Positions 8,879-18,315 of a stretch of 64,000 bases of DNA are shown here, piece after piece; the first letter of the stretch is position 1, and each line of letters starts with the position of its first letter. A model generated the notes under the pieces. That model saw only the letters and a list, made by a program, of their open reading frames with translations, was not told where the DNA came from and did not search any database. Origin of the DNA: Cohnella phaseoli (lineage in GTDB: Bacteria > Bacillota > Bacilli > Paenibacillales > Paenibacillaceae); NCBI RefSeq assembly GCF_003386235.1, contig NZ_QRDZ01000020.1, positions 62,291 to 126,290 of the forward strand. The letters are read 5' to 3'. A program made the translations under genes and the position numbers.

Positions 8879-10609
8879 ATGCGTTTAACCAGGTTTTTGA
8901 CCATCTTGGCGCTTGGTTCCGTCTTCGCTTTGGCGTTTGCGGGATGTACCAAGAGCAACAACAAGGATTCGGCAAGCCCGTCCAGCTCATCGGCTCCACC
9001 GGCATCCGAACAATCGTCCGCATCTCCTTCTGCCGACGAAGCCGCTGCAAAGCTCGAAAAGCTGGGCCTTGATTCCAATTTCAAATTCAAGGAGACTCGC
9101 AAAATCACGGTAGAGATTTACGATCGGGGCAATACTGGAGGATCCAAGCCTGAAGACAACGTCTATACGAAGTACATCAAAGACGGAATGCTGCGCGATC
9201 ATAACGTGGAAGTGACTTTCGTACCGGTTCCGCGCTGGACGGAAGGCGAAGTTCTTAACAATCTTCTGGCCGCGGGGCAAGCTCCGGATATCAGCGTGAC
9301 CTACTCGTATCCGACTATCCAGACCTATGCCAACATGGGCGGTATCACGGATCTGGCGCCGTTTGTCGACGAGTACAAAGATCTGCTGCCGAACTTGTGG
9401 GGTTATCTCACCGACTCGAACATCAATTGGGACAGAGATCCGAGCACAGGAAAGCTGTGGGCATTGGAAGCTCGCCTGAACGTCCTGAACCGCATCAATA
9501 CTTTCGTGCGCGAGGATTGGTTAAAGAAGCTCGATCTCCAGGCGCCGACGAGCCTGCAAGAGTTCGAAAGCATGCTCAAAGCATTTAAGGACAACGCTTC
9601 CACGCTCTTGGGCAAAGATGCGGACAAGATCATTCCTTTCTCCACGAGCTTCGACGTAGGGTGGCGTACGGACCATTTGACAACGTCCTTTGTGCCGGAC
9701 AATATTACGGACAAGGACATCTACGTTAACGGATTTGACGATCGCAAGCTTCTTTACCCGAATTACAAAGAAGGCATCAGAACGTTGAACAAATGGTATA
9801 ACGAAGGCTTGGTCTGGAAAGACTTCCCGCTCTATCCCGCCGGAGATAAAACAGAAGATAATCTCATAAAAACAGGCTTTGTGGGCGCGTTTATTCACAA
9901 TTGGGATTACCCCTATCGCGACGGTGAAGACGGCATTACCGCAAACCTTCATAAGCTTGTCGGTCCGGACGCAAATTATATTGCGGTTGAGCCCTTCCCG
10001 AACGATGCCGGGGTTTATCGGAAGTTCTTGTCGGCGCCCGTTGACCGCAAACTGTTCTTCCCGTCTACCAACAAAGAGCCTTTGGCTTCGATGTTCTATC
10101 TGGATTGGATTTCCAAGCTTGAGAACCGGGTATACCTGCAATTCGGCGAAGAAGGCAAAACGCATGAAAAGATGCCGGACGGTTCCTTCAAGACGATTGC
10201 CGCTACGGACGAATATATCATGAACTCGCCGGCCAATATCGACTATACGATCACAAGCAACGGTATTGACACCGGGAATCCGGATTTGACCGCCAAGTCC
10301 CTTGCCAACGGGTATGCGGGGGTTGACGCAAGACTCATCGAAATTGCAAACAAGATTACGACGAATGGCGGACGCGTAGGCCAAAATGCCAAAGCGGGTG
10401 AAATCAAGTCCGAAGAAGGTCAAGGTGAAGCGCTTAGCAAGAAACGCGATGCCTTCTTGGATCAGGCTGTCGTAGCATCGGTTGACAAGTTTGACGCTGC
10501 ATATGACGCGGGTATGAAGGATTACCTCAACTCGGGCGGTCAGGCCATCATCGACGAGCGTAAAGCGGCATGGGAAAAACTTTATGGCAGCGAAACGATG
10601 TTGAAATAA
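8879..10609 (+). CDS. Extracellular solute-binding lipoprotein, LplA type
   Basis: This 576-residue protein starts with a lipoprotein signal (lipobox FAGC, cysteine about residue 23) followed by a Ser/Ala/Pro-rich linker. It then has the two-lobed binding-protein fold of the long (500-580 residue) LplA/YtcQ class. It would be tethered on the outer face of the membrane and deliver ligand to the permeases at 6985 and 7927. The ATG follows a near-perfect AAGGAGGAT site. Being last in the GH67 operon, its ligand is probably aldouronic acid (inferred). A long hairpin terminator follows. Confidence 0.92.
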   Translation: MRLTRFLTILALGSVFALAFAGCTKSNNKDSASPSSSSAPPASEQSSASPSADEAAAKLEKLGLDSNFKFKETRKITVEIYDRGNTGGSKPEDNVYTKYIKDGMLRDHNVEVTFVPVPRWTEGEVLNNLLAAGQAPDISVTYSYPTIQTYANMGGITDLAPFVDEYKDLLPNLWGYLTDSNINWDRDPSTGKLWALEARLNVLNRINTFVREDWLKKLDLQAPTSLQEFESMLKAFKDNASTLLGKDADKIIPFSTSFDVGWRTDHLTTSFVPDNITDKDIYVNGFDDRKLLYPNYKEGIRTLNKWYNEGLVWKDFPLYPAGDKTEDNLIKTGFVGAFIHNWDYPYRDGEDGITANLHKLVGPDANYIAVEPFPNDAGVYRKFLSAPVDRKLFFPSTNKEPLASMFYLDWISKLENRVYLQFGEEGKTHEKMPDGSFKTIAATDEYIMNSPANIDYTITSNGIDTGNPDLTAKSLANGYAGVDARLIEIANKITTNGGRVGQNAKAGEIKSEEGQGEALSKKRDAFLDQAVVASVDKFDAAYDAGMKDYLNSGGQAIIDERKAAWEKLYGSETMLK

Positions 10610-10663
10610 CCATTGCGCCGCTGCCTTCGAGTGGTTCGTTGTCATCGCTGTGAGAAAAGCTAG

Positions 10664-10716
10664 AACATCAAAACACCTTATTCCGCCAAGACTCCGGAAT
10701 AAGGTGTTTTGATGTT
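10664..10716. terminator. Perfect long hairpin terminator (copy 2)
   Basis: The same perfect 22-bp stem and 9-nt loop as at 15-67 lies between two convergent genes. It can end both the binding-protein transcript (plus) and the dioxygenase transcript (minus). Confidence 0.75.
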
Positions 10717-10723
10717 AAGCCGC

Positions 10724-11557
10724 TTAGTTCTTCCGGAACAGCTCCGGAAAAGCCTCTCCCGCGAACAGATCGCCGTCGGCTCCGCCCAGCAGGCCCACGT
10801 TCATATGGCCGTCGCCGCGCGTACCGGCCTTGTAGCGCGTATCTCCCGTCATCAGATGGACGGCCAGCGAACGGCGCGGCCGCGAGGTCGTATTCGGACC
10901 GCTGCCGTGGATGGCGAGCGCGTGATGGAAGCTCACCTGGCCGGCCTTCATGACCATCGGCACGGGCTCGAACGAAGCGTCCTCGGGGAGGTCCATGCCC
11001 TGGCGCTGCTTTTCCATATCCTGCTCGAAGAAATCGTTCACGTTGAGCAGGCCCCATTGGTGGCTTCGAGGAACGACCTGCATGCAGCCGTTGTCCAGAT
11101 TGACGTCGTCGAAGGCGACCCAGGCGGTGACGAGCGTCGGCTCGGCCGCGCACTGCCAATAGGCGTAATCCTGATGCCAGCCGACGTTGCCGCCCGATCT
11201 TCGATCGGGATTGCCCGGCTTGAACAGTAGCTGGTCGTGCCACAGGCGAATGGAGTCGGCCCCCATCAGCAGGGAAGCGATCTCGCCGATGACGGGATCG
11301 GTAGCCAGCGCGCGAAGCTCCAGATCGGCCCAGTGGGAATTGTCGGTTTTGCGCAGCCCGTTGCCTTGCTCAGGCGTCCAATATCCGTTGTAAGGCGCGC
11401 GACCCGTTTCGAATTGACCGGCATAAACCCGTTCCATATGTTCGCAAAGTCGTTCCAACCGAGCCTCGTCAAGGAGCTGCGGCGCTACCCAGTACCCATT
11501 CTGTTTGAAAAAAGCGATATCTGCCTCCGTTGGCAGCAAGTTGTTCCGATCCGACAT
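10724..11557 (-). CDS. Phytanoyl-CoA dioxygenase family protein (PhyH type)
   Basis: This is a 2-oxoglutarate/Fe(II) oxygenase of the PhyH family, 277 residues from an ATG with a GGGAGG site 8 bases upstream. A longer frame reaches 11617 but lacks such a site. The iron-binding triad is visible as HQD (His128, Asp130) and the distal His217 in AIHGSGPN. Arginines about 11-12 residues later can bind 2-oxoglutarate. The family hydroxylates diverse small molecules, and the substrate here is unknown. It lies about 105 bp downstream of an AraC gene on the same strand, so the two probably form a unit. A truncated copy of its 3' end lies at 75-195. Confidence 0.85.
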   Translation of the reverse strand: MSDRNNLLPTEADIAFFKQNGYWVAPQLLDEARLERLCEHMERVYAGQFETGRAPYNGYWTPEQGNGLRKTDNSHWADLELRALATDPVIGEIASLLMGADSIRLWHDQLLFKPGNPDRRSGGNVGWHQDYAYWQCAAEPTLVTAWVAFDDVNLDNGCMQVVPRSHQWGLLNVNDFFEQDMEKQRQGMDLPEDASFEPVPMVMKAGQVSFHHALAIHGSGPNTTSRPRRSLAVHLMTGDTRYKAGTRGDGHMNVGLLGGADGDLFAGEAFPELFRKN

Positions 11558-11662
11558 TTCCGATTCCTCCCGGTTCGATGATGGCCGCACGATTTCCTCA
11601 TGCGTTGGCTTCATCATAACGCGAGCTGTCGGTTGTCGGCTTTGTTCGGCTTCAACCGGAAG

Positions 11663-12556
11663 TTAACGTTTTTCGTCATTTGGCGAGAACGGTCGCCGAT
11701 AGGCGTAAGGCGAGATTCCCGTCTGTCGCTTGAAGAACACGCTGAAGGCATGAAGCGACGAGAAGCCTAGTCTCTCCGCGACCGACGTGATCGTCTCGCC
11801 CGTTTCCGCCAACCAATATTTGGCGCGATCGGTGCACAGCATGCGGATGTATTTTCCGAGCGGAATGCCGAACGAGCGCTTAAATTCCCGCTCCAGATGC
11901 GTCCGGCTGAGATGCTGCCTCTTCGCCAAATCCAAGGCGTTGATGCCGATGCTCGCATGCTCGTGAAGGTATTGCAGCAGCTCCTTCATCGCCGGCGCGA
12001 GCGGACCTTGTTCCGGACCGCCGTCCGGCAGGGCGGCATCGCGATAGAGGCGGATGACGCGAACCAGCAATTGCTGGAACAGGCTTTCGGCCATCAGGGC
12101 CGAATGCGGGCCGGGGTCCTCGATCTCGGCGAAGACGGCATCGAACAGCCGCTTCACATCGCCGCTCGTATCTCGTACCGTGCGAGCGCGCCCAAGCCGG
12201 TAAAAATCCGCTTCAAGCTTCTGCCGGTTCGTCAGTTGAAAACCGGTATAATACAGGCGGTAAGATTCTCCCAAGGATGCCCCCTGATGACCCTCTCCCG
12301 GCTTCGTCAGGAACAGATCCCCTTGACGCACGCGATACAAATCCCCATCGATCGAGAACCAACCCTGTCCTTCATCGACATAGCACAGCTCGAAATGCTC
12401 GTGCGTATGCCTGTCCACCTGCCAGGTGCTTAGCATCTGGATGCCGATGTACGAGAGATTGTCGAAATCGTGTTGAAAAGGAAGCTCCTCCCGCAGCTCC
12501 GAAGAGCCCTTGTAGCGGCTGCGCGAGGCGGGAAGCGGAGTTTTGCGTGTGGTCAT
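11663..12556 (-). CDS. AraC-family transcriptional regulator
   Basis: A 297-residue regulator with an N-terminal cupin half (RQGDLFLTKPGEGHQGASLGES) and two C-terminal AraC helix-turn-helix units (SRTHLEREFKRSFGIPLGKYI and LGFSSLHAFSVFFKRQTGISPYAYR). The ATG follows AAGGAGA by about 8 bases. It is upstream of the dioxygenase gene on the same strand and diverges from the GH30-like/SGNH gene, so either may be its target. Confidence 0.88.
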   Translation of the reverse strand: MTTRKTPLPASRSRYKGSSELREELPFQHDFDNLSYIGIQMLSTWQVDRHTHEHFELCYVDEGQGWFSIDGDLYRVRQGDLFLTKPGEGHQGASLGESYRLYYTGFQLTNRQKLEADFYRLGRARTVRDTSGDVKRLFDAVFAEIEDPGPHSALMAESLFQQLLVRVIRLYRDAALPDGGPEQGPLAPAMKELLQYLHEHASIGINALDLAKRQHLSRTHLEREFKRSFGIPLGKYIRMLCTDRAKYWLAETGETITSVAERLGFSSLHAFSVFFKRQTGISPYAYRRPFSPNDEKR

Positions 12557-12815
12557 CCCGATCTTCTCCTTGCCTAGTGAGGTTCAGCGGTTATGCGCAA
12601 CGGGCGATTCCGAAGCCTGTCCGGCCAATCTCGTTGCAAGTCGCTTCAATTATAGGCCTCGACCAGTTGGACGAGCAAGATGGAATCCTCCCACAATCCT
12701 CCCAGGCCTAAACAAATTACCCGAAATCGAAATTCTGTTGTATTCCTTATTCCGACAAGCCTCGCTATAATGAACGTGCTTCTACTCGCTTAATGATGAG
12801 AGGATGGGATCTGTA
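12557..12815. promoter_or_regulatory. Divergent AraC / GH30-like control region
   Basis: This 259-bp gap carries the promoters of two divergent genes. A TATAAT at 12766-12771 is a good -10 for the plus-strand hydrolase gene, but no matching -35 lies at normal distance, as is common for activator-dependent promoters. I saw no cre box or repeat here. Confidence 0.35.
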
Positions 12816-15800
12816 ATGAAACGAGGGCTATCCGTTTTACTGGTCTTTGCTTTTGCAATCTCCTTTTTTTCGTTTTCCGATTCTCCCCGAGCCTACGCGG
12901 CCGATGCGACCGTCACGGTGGACGGCAGCGTAGAGTATCAGACAATCGACGGTTTTGGAGGGCAATGGCTGCCTTGGACTGCCGACGATATTCCGCCGGA
13001 GAACCATGTGCATCGGGAGTATTTGGGCAGCGCCGTCACCGCCGAGACGGGGATGAAGTTTTTCCGTACGAATATTAGAACGCCGGCGGACTCGGTCAAT
13101 ACGCCGAGAGACTACGCCTGGTACGTTAACGCCTTCCAGCAGCCGGAATTCGACCATCTATGGTCGTTTCTTCAGGATCTGGAAAGGCATAACGCGGAGC
13201 CTATCTTTTCCAGGTTTTCCGCACCTCGAAGAATGCTGGACAGCTACAAGCACTTCCTTGAAACGGATGACAACTACAACGAACTGGCAGACTTCTATGC
13301 TGCGCTTTGCTATGTCGCTATTCAGATCAAAGGCGTCGACGTCGGCAAAATTATTTTCTTTAACGAACCCGACGGAGACTGGGACACCTATATGACGCCC
13401 GCTCAATATGTGAGAACGGTGAAGACGGCCGGCCAGAAGCTGGATTCCGTAGGCTTAAGCGGAATCAAGATTATCGGTCCCGGCACGTATAACTCCGTAA
13501 ACTTGAACACTTATGTGGACGCATTGACGAGCGATGCCGTCGCGATGTCTTACATGGCGGCGTTCGATACCCACGGCTGGGACAATCGGACAGCCAATCC
13601 ACCTTTCGATCCTCATCAGATGATTCCTTATCTGGAGACAGCCGCCCAGACGGCGAGCAGCAAGGGATACGGTCATATTCCATTTTACGTGACGGAGATG
13701 GGCACCTCGGTATACGGCGGCGAAAATGTGTGGGTCGAGCCGGGAGTTGCGGGAAATACCGACAGCTACGATTACGGGTTCTATACGGCACTGGCCACGC
13801 ATGAGTGGCTGACGGCGAATGCGCCTCTGCAGTCCATGTTCATATGGGACTCCTACTCCTATATCAGCGGCGGCGCGTTGATGGGGAAAACCTCGAATTT
13901 CGGCTCGAGAAAGAGCCCAACTGAAAATTACGAGGCAAGACCGTTCTATAATACGATGTATAACTTTTATAAGTACATTAAACCGGGTTCAATTAGGATA
14001 AGCGCCAGCAGCAATCATAACGATATCATTGGTAGCGCTTACAAGAATGATGGGAAGTCGACCGTCGTTTTGTTGAACAAGAACGGCTCCGCGGACAGAA
14101 CCGTTACCGTTCAGCTTTCGAACTTAACTTCTTCCGGCATGACGGTCATTTCCACCTCCAAAAACGCACTGAATAAGGATTTGGGAGACCAGCCGGTCGT
14201 CAATGGCCAAATCACGATTAAAGTTCCCGCCCAAGGGATCGTTACTCTGACCGACATGGGGCAAGTTACGGTCAGGAAAGTCGGCGATTCTACCTATAAG
14301 GATTATTACTGGGTCACTCCGGGGCAGTCGATTCAGCTTGCGGCCAATGTGGCCGGAGCCGCCGACAGCGTCACATGGAGCGTATATGGGGGAAGCGCCA
14401 ACGGAACCGTATCGCCGACAGGGCTTTATACCGCGCCTCCCTACGATGTCAGCGATATTGTAGCGGTGAAGGCGATCAGCACAGCCGATCCGACCTCCGT
14501 AGGCTATGCCTATATTAAAGCCAACAGCGTCAATATTCTCTCAAGAGGAAAGCCTTATTTCGTAGATTCCTATTTAGATGCGCCTAATTCCGACCCTAGC
14601 CATGCGCTGGACGGAAATTCGAGCACGAAATGGAATTCAAAGCCGGGGCCCGAGCATTGGATGCAGGTTGATTTAGGCGGCTATTACGATCTTACCGGGT
14701 ACAGGGTCAAGCATGCCGGAGCGGGGAAGGAAGGCTGGCCGAACAAGGATACGCAGACCTCCGATTACAATACGAGAGACTGGCATATTAAGACGAGCTC
14801 GGACGGCGTGAATTGGAACTACGTGGAATATGTCTGGAATAACACCGGCAATATTTCAAATCGCACGATACAAGGGATGGCGGGAACCGAGAACGTTCGG
14901 TACGTTTCCATGTATATCACCAAGTCTACCAGCGTGTCGGGAGACGATATGGCCAGAATCTATGAATTCGAGGTTTACGGTAAGCCGGCCGACAAAATTT
15001 CGTTGGTAGACGAGATGGTCGACTTCAGCAAGGTCTATTCCCATACGAACGGCTGGGAGTTCGATAGCACTCACTCCGAATTTATGGAGGGAGATACGTC
15101 CAGAGTAGGCAGGATCGGAGACGATAGTCTGAACATCGTCTACAAGCTGAACAACATTTACGACTTTTCGGTCAGGATCAACAGCTTTGGCTCGGATCTT
15201 GCGGGCAAGGTGAAGTTTTACGCCTCCCCGGACAATCGCGCCTACTCGGAAGTAGCGGCCGCGCACGACACGCTGGTCGGAACGGGCGGCGGCTGGTACA
15301 GAACTTATTTTAAGCCATCGGCCGCTATTCCTTCGGGGACACAGTATTTGAAAATCGAGCTGCGGAACGATCCGCTGATCTTTACGCCGCAGATCGGCCG
15401 CGTGCAGCTATTCGGCGATTTGCCTGACGCAGGAGGGCGAATCGTCGACGAATTGACCAACTTTGCGAAGGTGCATTCGTACAGTGCCGCCGACTTGGCG
15501 ATTGCTCTGAATCCGTCAGAGAATATTGGCGGAGAAATCGGCCGAGTGTATCGGAACAAACAGATCGCCGCCAATCTGGTCTACGAGGTGCCGGCCGATC
15601 TGGATAGCTTTGACGTAGACACTTACGCCTTGGGCGGCGAAACGGTGGAGGATTTCAAATTCTATACTTCGCCGAACGGCTCCACGTATACGTTATACAA
15701 TAGCAGTCTTGTGGAAAAAATCGTACAGCCGGGCAACTGGGACAGGGTTCTCTACAGGGCAACCGCGCTCCCGGCAGGTACGAGATATTTGAAGATCGAA

Positions 15801-17009
15801 TTCGGAGCCTCATCGACGAACGCCTGGAATCCGCAGATCGGTCGGGTAACGCTAGATTACGGCGGTGGACCGGCGCCGTTGGCCGATTTTGCGGATTACT
15901 CCAGACTGGAGAGAGTGATGGCCAAAGCGCGAAGCGGACAAAACATTACGATAGGCTTTATCGGCGGCTCGATCACCCAAGGCTTTAACTCCAGCAATTG
16001 GGATTCGACCAGCTGGACGGCTAAGGTTAAGCAATGGTGGGAGAGCAAATACCCCGGCAAAATCACCTATGTCAACGCGGGGATCGGCGGGACGCCTTCC
16101 GTGCTGGGAGCGCACAGAGCCTATATGAATTTGCTGCAAAGCAATCCGGATTTCGTTGTGGTCGAATTTGCCGTCAACGACGGCGCGGATAGCTTGTACA
16201 CGCGGGCATATGAGGGGCTTATCCGCCAAATTCTTAAGTCGCCTAACCAACCTGCCGTGATGAGTCTGTATATCGGCGATCAAGCCGGAGCGAACAGGCA
16301 GGAGGCGCATATCCCCGTAGCCGATTATTACCGGCTGCCGCAGGTTCACTACAAGGATCGCATTCAGAATTTAGTCGCCAACGGGACGAACACTTGGCTG
16401 GATTTCTACGGCACGACCTATGTACCGCAGTACAAATCCGGACCTTACCCGGCCGGCGACGGGACGCACCCGAATGATACGGCTCAGGCTAGAGCAGGCC
16501 TTTATATCATCGAGAAGCTGGAGAACGTATACAACACGCTGAAGCCCGACGTGCAAATTCCGGGAGTTCCTGTAATCCCTTCGGCCATGACCGACGATAC
16601 GTACGAATTCGCCGCCCTGTATCACCGCGGCAATCTGACTCCGTCGTCGGAAACGGTGGGAAGCTGGACGCAGGGATCGCATAACATAGGCACGGGCTAT
16701 GGGTGGCAATCGAGCACGGTCGGCAACGAGCTGGTGTTCGACGTTAGCGGCTCTACGATCGCTTTTGGATTTTACACCCGCAACGGACCGGACGCCGGCA
16801 TGGTCGAAGCGTGGGTCGACGACGGCCCTCGCACCGTATTCGATTCGTATACCCCCGAGCCGTGGGAGACGATAAAATACGCCGTCGTACAGTCCGGCCT
16901 TACGAAAGGGCCGCACAAGCTTCATATCAAAATCAAGCCGGAAACGAACCCGAACAGTTCAGGCCATCTCTTCGAAGTGGTTAACGTGCTTCCTGCCGGT
17001 ATGGAGTAA
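12816..17009 (+). CDS. Secreted GH30-like hydrolase fused to an SGNH/GDSL esterase
   Basis: About 1397 residues with a classical signal peptide (hydrophobic core, cleavage near AYA/AD). A clan GH-A domain resembling GH30 (about 35-490) opens with QTIDGFGGQW and has FFNEPD (Glu184) and YVTEMG (Glu294) as acid/base and nucleophile. An Ig-like module (about 485-570), an F5/8C-type carbohydrate-binding module (about 575-725) and two related beta modules (about 730-870 and 875-1015) follow. Next is an SGNH esterase (about 1025-1245) with GGSITQG (Ser), FAVND (Asn) and the Asp/His pair in GDGTHPND, then a C-terminal beta domain. The layout suggests an extracellular enzyme that cuts a hemicellulose backbone and removes ester groups. 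GH family assignment is tentative. An alternative ATG lies at 12804. Confidence 0.85.
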   Translation: MKRGLSVLLVFAFAISFFSFSDSPRAYAADATVTVDGSVEYQTIDGFGGQWLPWTADDIPPENHVHREYLGSAVTAETGMKFFRTNIRTPADSVNTPRDYAWYVNAFQQPEFDHLWSFLQDLERHNAEPIFSRFSAPRRMLDSYKHFLETDDNYNELADFYAALCYVAIQIKGVDVGKIIFFNEPDGDWDTYMTPAQYVRTVKTAGQKLDSVGLSGIKIIGPGTYNSVNLNTYVDALTSDAVAMSYMAAFDTHGWDNRTANPPFDPHQMIPYLETAAQTASSKGYGHIPFYVTEMGTSVYGGENVWVEPGVAGNTDSYDYGFYTALATHEWLTANAPLQSMFIWDSYSYISGGALMGKTSNFGSRKSPTENYEARPFYNTMYNFYKYIKPGSIRISASSNHNDIIGSAYKNDGKSTVVLLNKNGSADRTVTVQLSNLTSSGMTVISTSKNALNKDLGDQPVVNGQITIKVPAQGIVTLTDMGQVTVRKVGDSTYKDYYWVTPGQSIQLAANVAGAADSVTWSVYGGSANGTVSPTGLYTAPPYDVSDIVAVKAISTADPTSVGYAYIKANSVNILSRGKPYFVDSYLDAPNSDPSHALDGNSSTKWNSKPGPEHWMQVDLGGYYDLTGYRVKHAGAGKEGWPNKDTQTSDYNTRDWHIKTSSDGVNWNYVEYVWNNTGNISNRTIQGMAGTENVRYVSMYITKSTSVSGDDMARIYEFEVYGKPADKISLVDEMVDFSKVYSHTNGWEFDSTHSEFMEGDTSRVGRIGDDSLNIVYKLNNIYDFSVRINSFGSDLAGKVKFYASPDNRAYSEVAAAHDTLVGTGGGWYRTYFKPSAAIPSGTQYLKIELRNDPLIFTPQIGRVQLFGDLPDAGGRIVDELTNFAKVHSYSAADLAIALNPSENIGGEIGRVYRNKQIAANLVYEVPADLDSFDVDTYALGGETVEDFKFYTSPNGSTYTLYNSSLVEKIVQPGNWDRVLYRATALPAGTRYLKIEFGASSTNAWNPQIGRVTLDYGGGPAPLADFADYSRLERVMAKARSGQNITIGFIGGSITQGFNSSNWDSTSWTAKVKQWWESKYPGKITYVNAGIGGTPSVLGAHRAYMNLLQSNPDFVVVEFAVNDGADSLYTRAYEGLIRQILKSPNQPAVMSLYIGDQAGANRQEAHIPVADYYRLPQVHYKDRIQNLVANGTNTWLDFYGTTYVPQYKSGPYPAGDGTHPNDTAQARAGLYIIEKLENVYNTLKPDVQIPGVPVIPSAMTDDTYEFAALYHRGNLTPSSETVGSWTQGSHNIGTGYGWQSSTVGNELVFDVSGSTIAFGFYTRNGPDAGMVEAWVDDGPRTVFDSYTPEPWETIKYAVVQSGLTKGPHKLHIKIKPETNPNSSGHLFEVVNVLPAGME

Positions 17010-17028
17010 AAACGAGTCGTACTAAAAA

Positions 17029-17175
17029 ATGATCGATAGAGAATTTTGTCGTGCATGTATCTCCCTACGATGCTATACGATCCTGAAATCCGAACGGTTA
17101 ACCCGTGATAAGGTAATTTCAGGACCGTATGAGGCAGTCTCCAGGAGATACATGCACTTTTTCTTGATCGATCAT
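17029..17175 (+). repeat. ~147-bp structured palindromic element, copy A
   Basis: The ends are inverted ATGATCGAT. Inside are an outer 14-bp stem (17051-17064 with 17144-17157) and an inner 15-bp stem with one mismatch (17075-17089 with 17116-17130), around a loop containing AACCCGTGATAAGG. T-rich sequence follows the outer stem. It lies downstream of the GH30-like/SGNH gene. Copies B and C are at 24699-24843 and 61105-61180. The rest of the 17010-17333 gap shows only a TATACT-like -10 near 17280. Confidence 0.8.
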
Positions 17176-17333
17176 CTTGTACGCCTTTACATATGAGACA
17201 GTCACGTTACCCCCAACAAGGGAAAAAGAAATTACCTATTATCGAAATTTAGGTCTATTAAACCGCGAAATTCGGCTTGTTATACTGAATCCAAGTTCAA
17301 GGCGTTGGAATTCACGTAAAGGGATGTCGGCTT

Positions 17334-18260
17334 ATGCTCACAACGAAAAGCGGTTTCATGAAAGAATTCGGCAAGAACAAAGTCCTGTTTTTGATGCTCG
17401 CGCCAACCGTCCTCTATTTCATCGTCTTTGCTTATCTTCCGATGGCCGGCCTGATCGTAGCCTTCAAGAGCTACAACTATTCGCAAGGCATTTTCTTCAG
17501 CCCGTGGAGCGGGTTCGACAACTTCGGCTATTTCTTTAATTCCGGCGTAGCCTTCCAAGTGACCCGGAACACGATCGTTTTTAACCTCATTTTTATTGTC
17601 ACCAGCGTCATTGCCAGCGTTGCCATCGCCGTGTTTCTCTCCGAAATGAAAAACAAATATTTCAAGAAAGTGTCCCAATCTTTTCTGATTTTTCCTTACT
17701 TTATTTCCTGGGTCGTCGTTGCCGCCTTTGTGTACAACGTATTCAGCTACGACTACGGCGTATTCAACGAAATTTTGAGGTCGCTGGGGCTTGAGCCCAT
17801 TAACATCTACAGCAAAACCTCCTACTGGTACGTTCTGCTGCCGGCGCTTCACATTTGGAAAAATGTCGGTTATTCCAGCGCGATCTACTTTGCTTCCATT
17901 GCCGGGATCAATACGGAGTATTACGAAGCCGCGAGGGTGGACGGGGCGAATACGTTCCAGCGCATATGGAATATTACGCTGCCGTTTCTTAAGCCGACCG
18001 TTATCGTGCTGGTTTTGCTTTCGGTCGGACAGATTCTAAGAGGAAACATGGATATGTTCTACCAGCTGATCGGCAACAACGGGATGCTGTTCAGCGGCAC
18101 GGACGTTATCGATACCTATGTGTTCAGATCGCTTACCGGGGGAGCCGATCTGGGGCTGACGTCGGCGGCTACCTTTTACCAGTCGGTCATGTGCTTCGTG
18201 ATCATCTACGTCACCAACTTCATCGTGAAGAAAGCGGACAAGGATTATGCGTTGTTTTAA
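17334..18260 (+). CDS. Sugar ABC transporter permease, LplB type
   Basis: A 308-residue, six-span permease with EAA loop TEYYEAARVDGANTFQRIWNITLPFL. Start ATG at 17334 follows AAAGGGATG; an ATG at 17358 is possible. It pairs with the permease at 18316 and the lipoprotein at 19268. The cluster lies directly after the secreted GH30-like/SGNH gene and before YesN/YesM, so it probably imports oligosaccharides released by that enzyme. Confidence 0.92.
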   Translation: MLTTKSGFMKEFGKNKVLFLMLAPTVLYFIVFAYLPMAGLIVAFKSYNYSQGIFFSPWSGFDNFGYFFNSGVAFQVTRNTIVFNLIFIVTSVIASVAIAVFLSEMKNKYFKKVSQSFLIFPYFISWVVVAAFVYNVFSYDYGVFNEILRSLGLEPINIYSKTSYWYVLLPALHIWKNVGYSSAIYFASIAGINTEYYEAARVDGANTFQRIWNITLPFLKPTVIVLVLLSVGQILRGNMDMFYQLIGNNGMLFSGTDVIDTYVFRSLTGGADLGLTSAATFYQSVMCFVIIYVTNFIVKKADKDYALF

Positions 18261-18315
18261 CGATTCGCAAGGCGTTTTTGCTTGACCCATTCCATGCAAA
18301 AGGATTGAAAGCTCC

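Noticed and set aside
9521..10645. 374-codon minus-strand frame opposite the first binding lipoprotein
   Set aside because: The plus strand encodes a convincing lipoprotein with lipobox and ribosome site; the antisense frame has neither.
10709..11230. Plus-strand open frame of 173 codons over the dioxygenase gene, with a partner at 60-269
   Set aside because: Both are antisense shadows. They share sequence only because the dioxygenase 3' end is duplicated; neither has a ribosome site or protein-like conservation.
17029..17175. Riboswitch upstream of the permease gene
   Set aside because: The element is about 160 bp before the permease and just after the previous gene. Copy B precedes an unrelated AraC gene and copy C a convergent gene, so a 3'-end or mobile-repeat role fits better.
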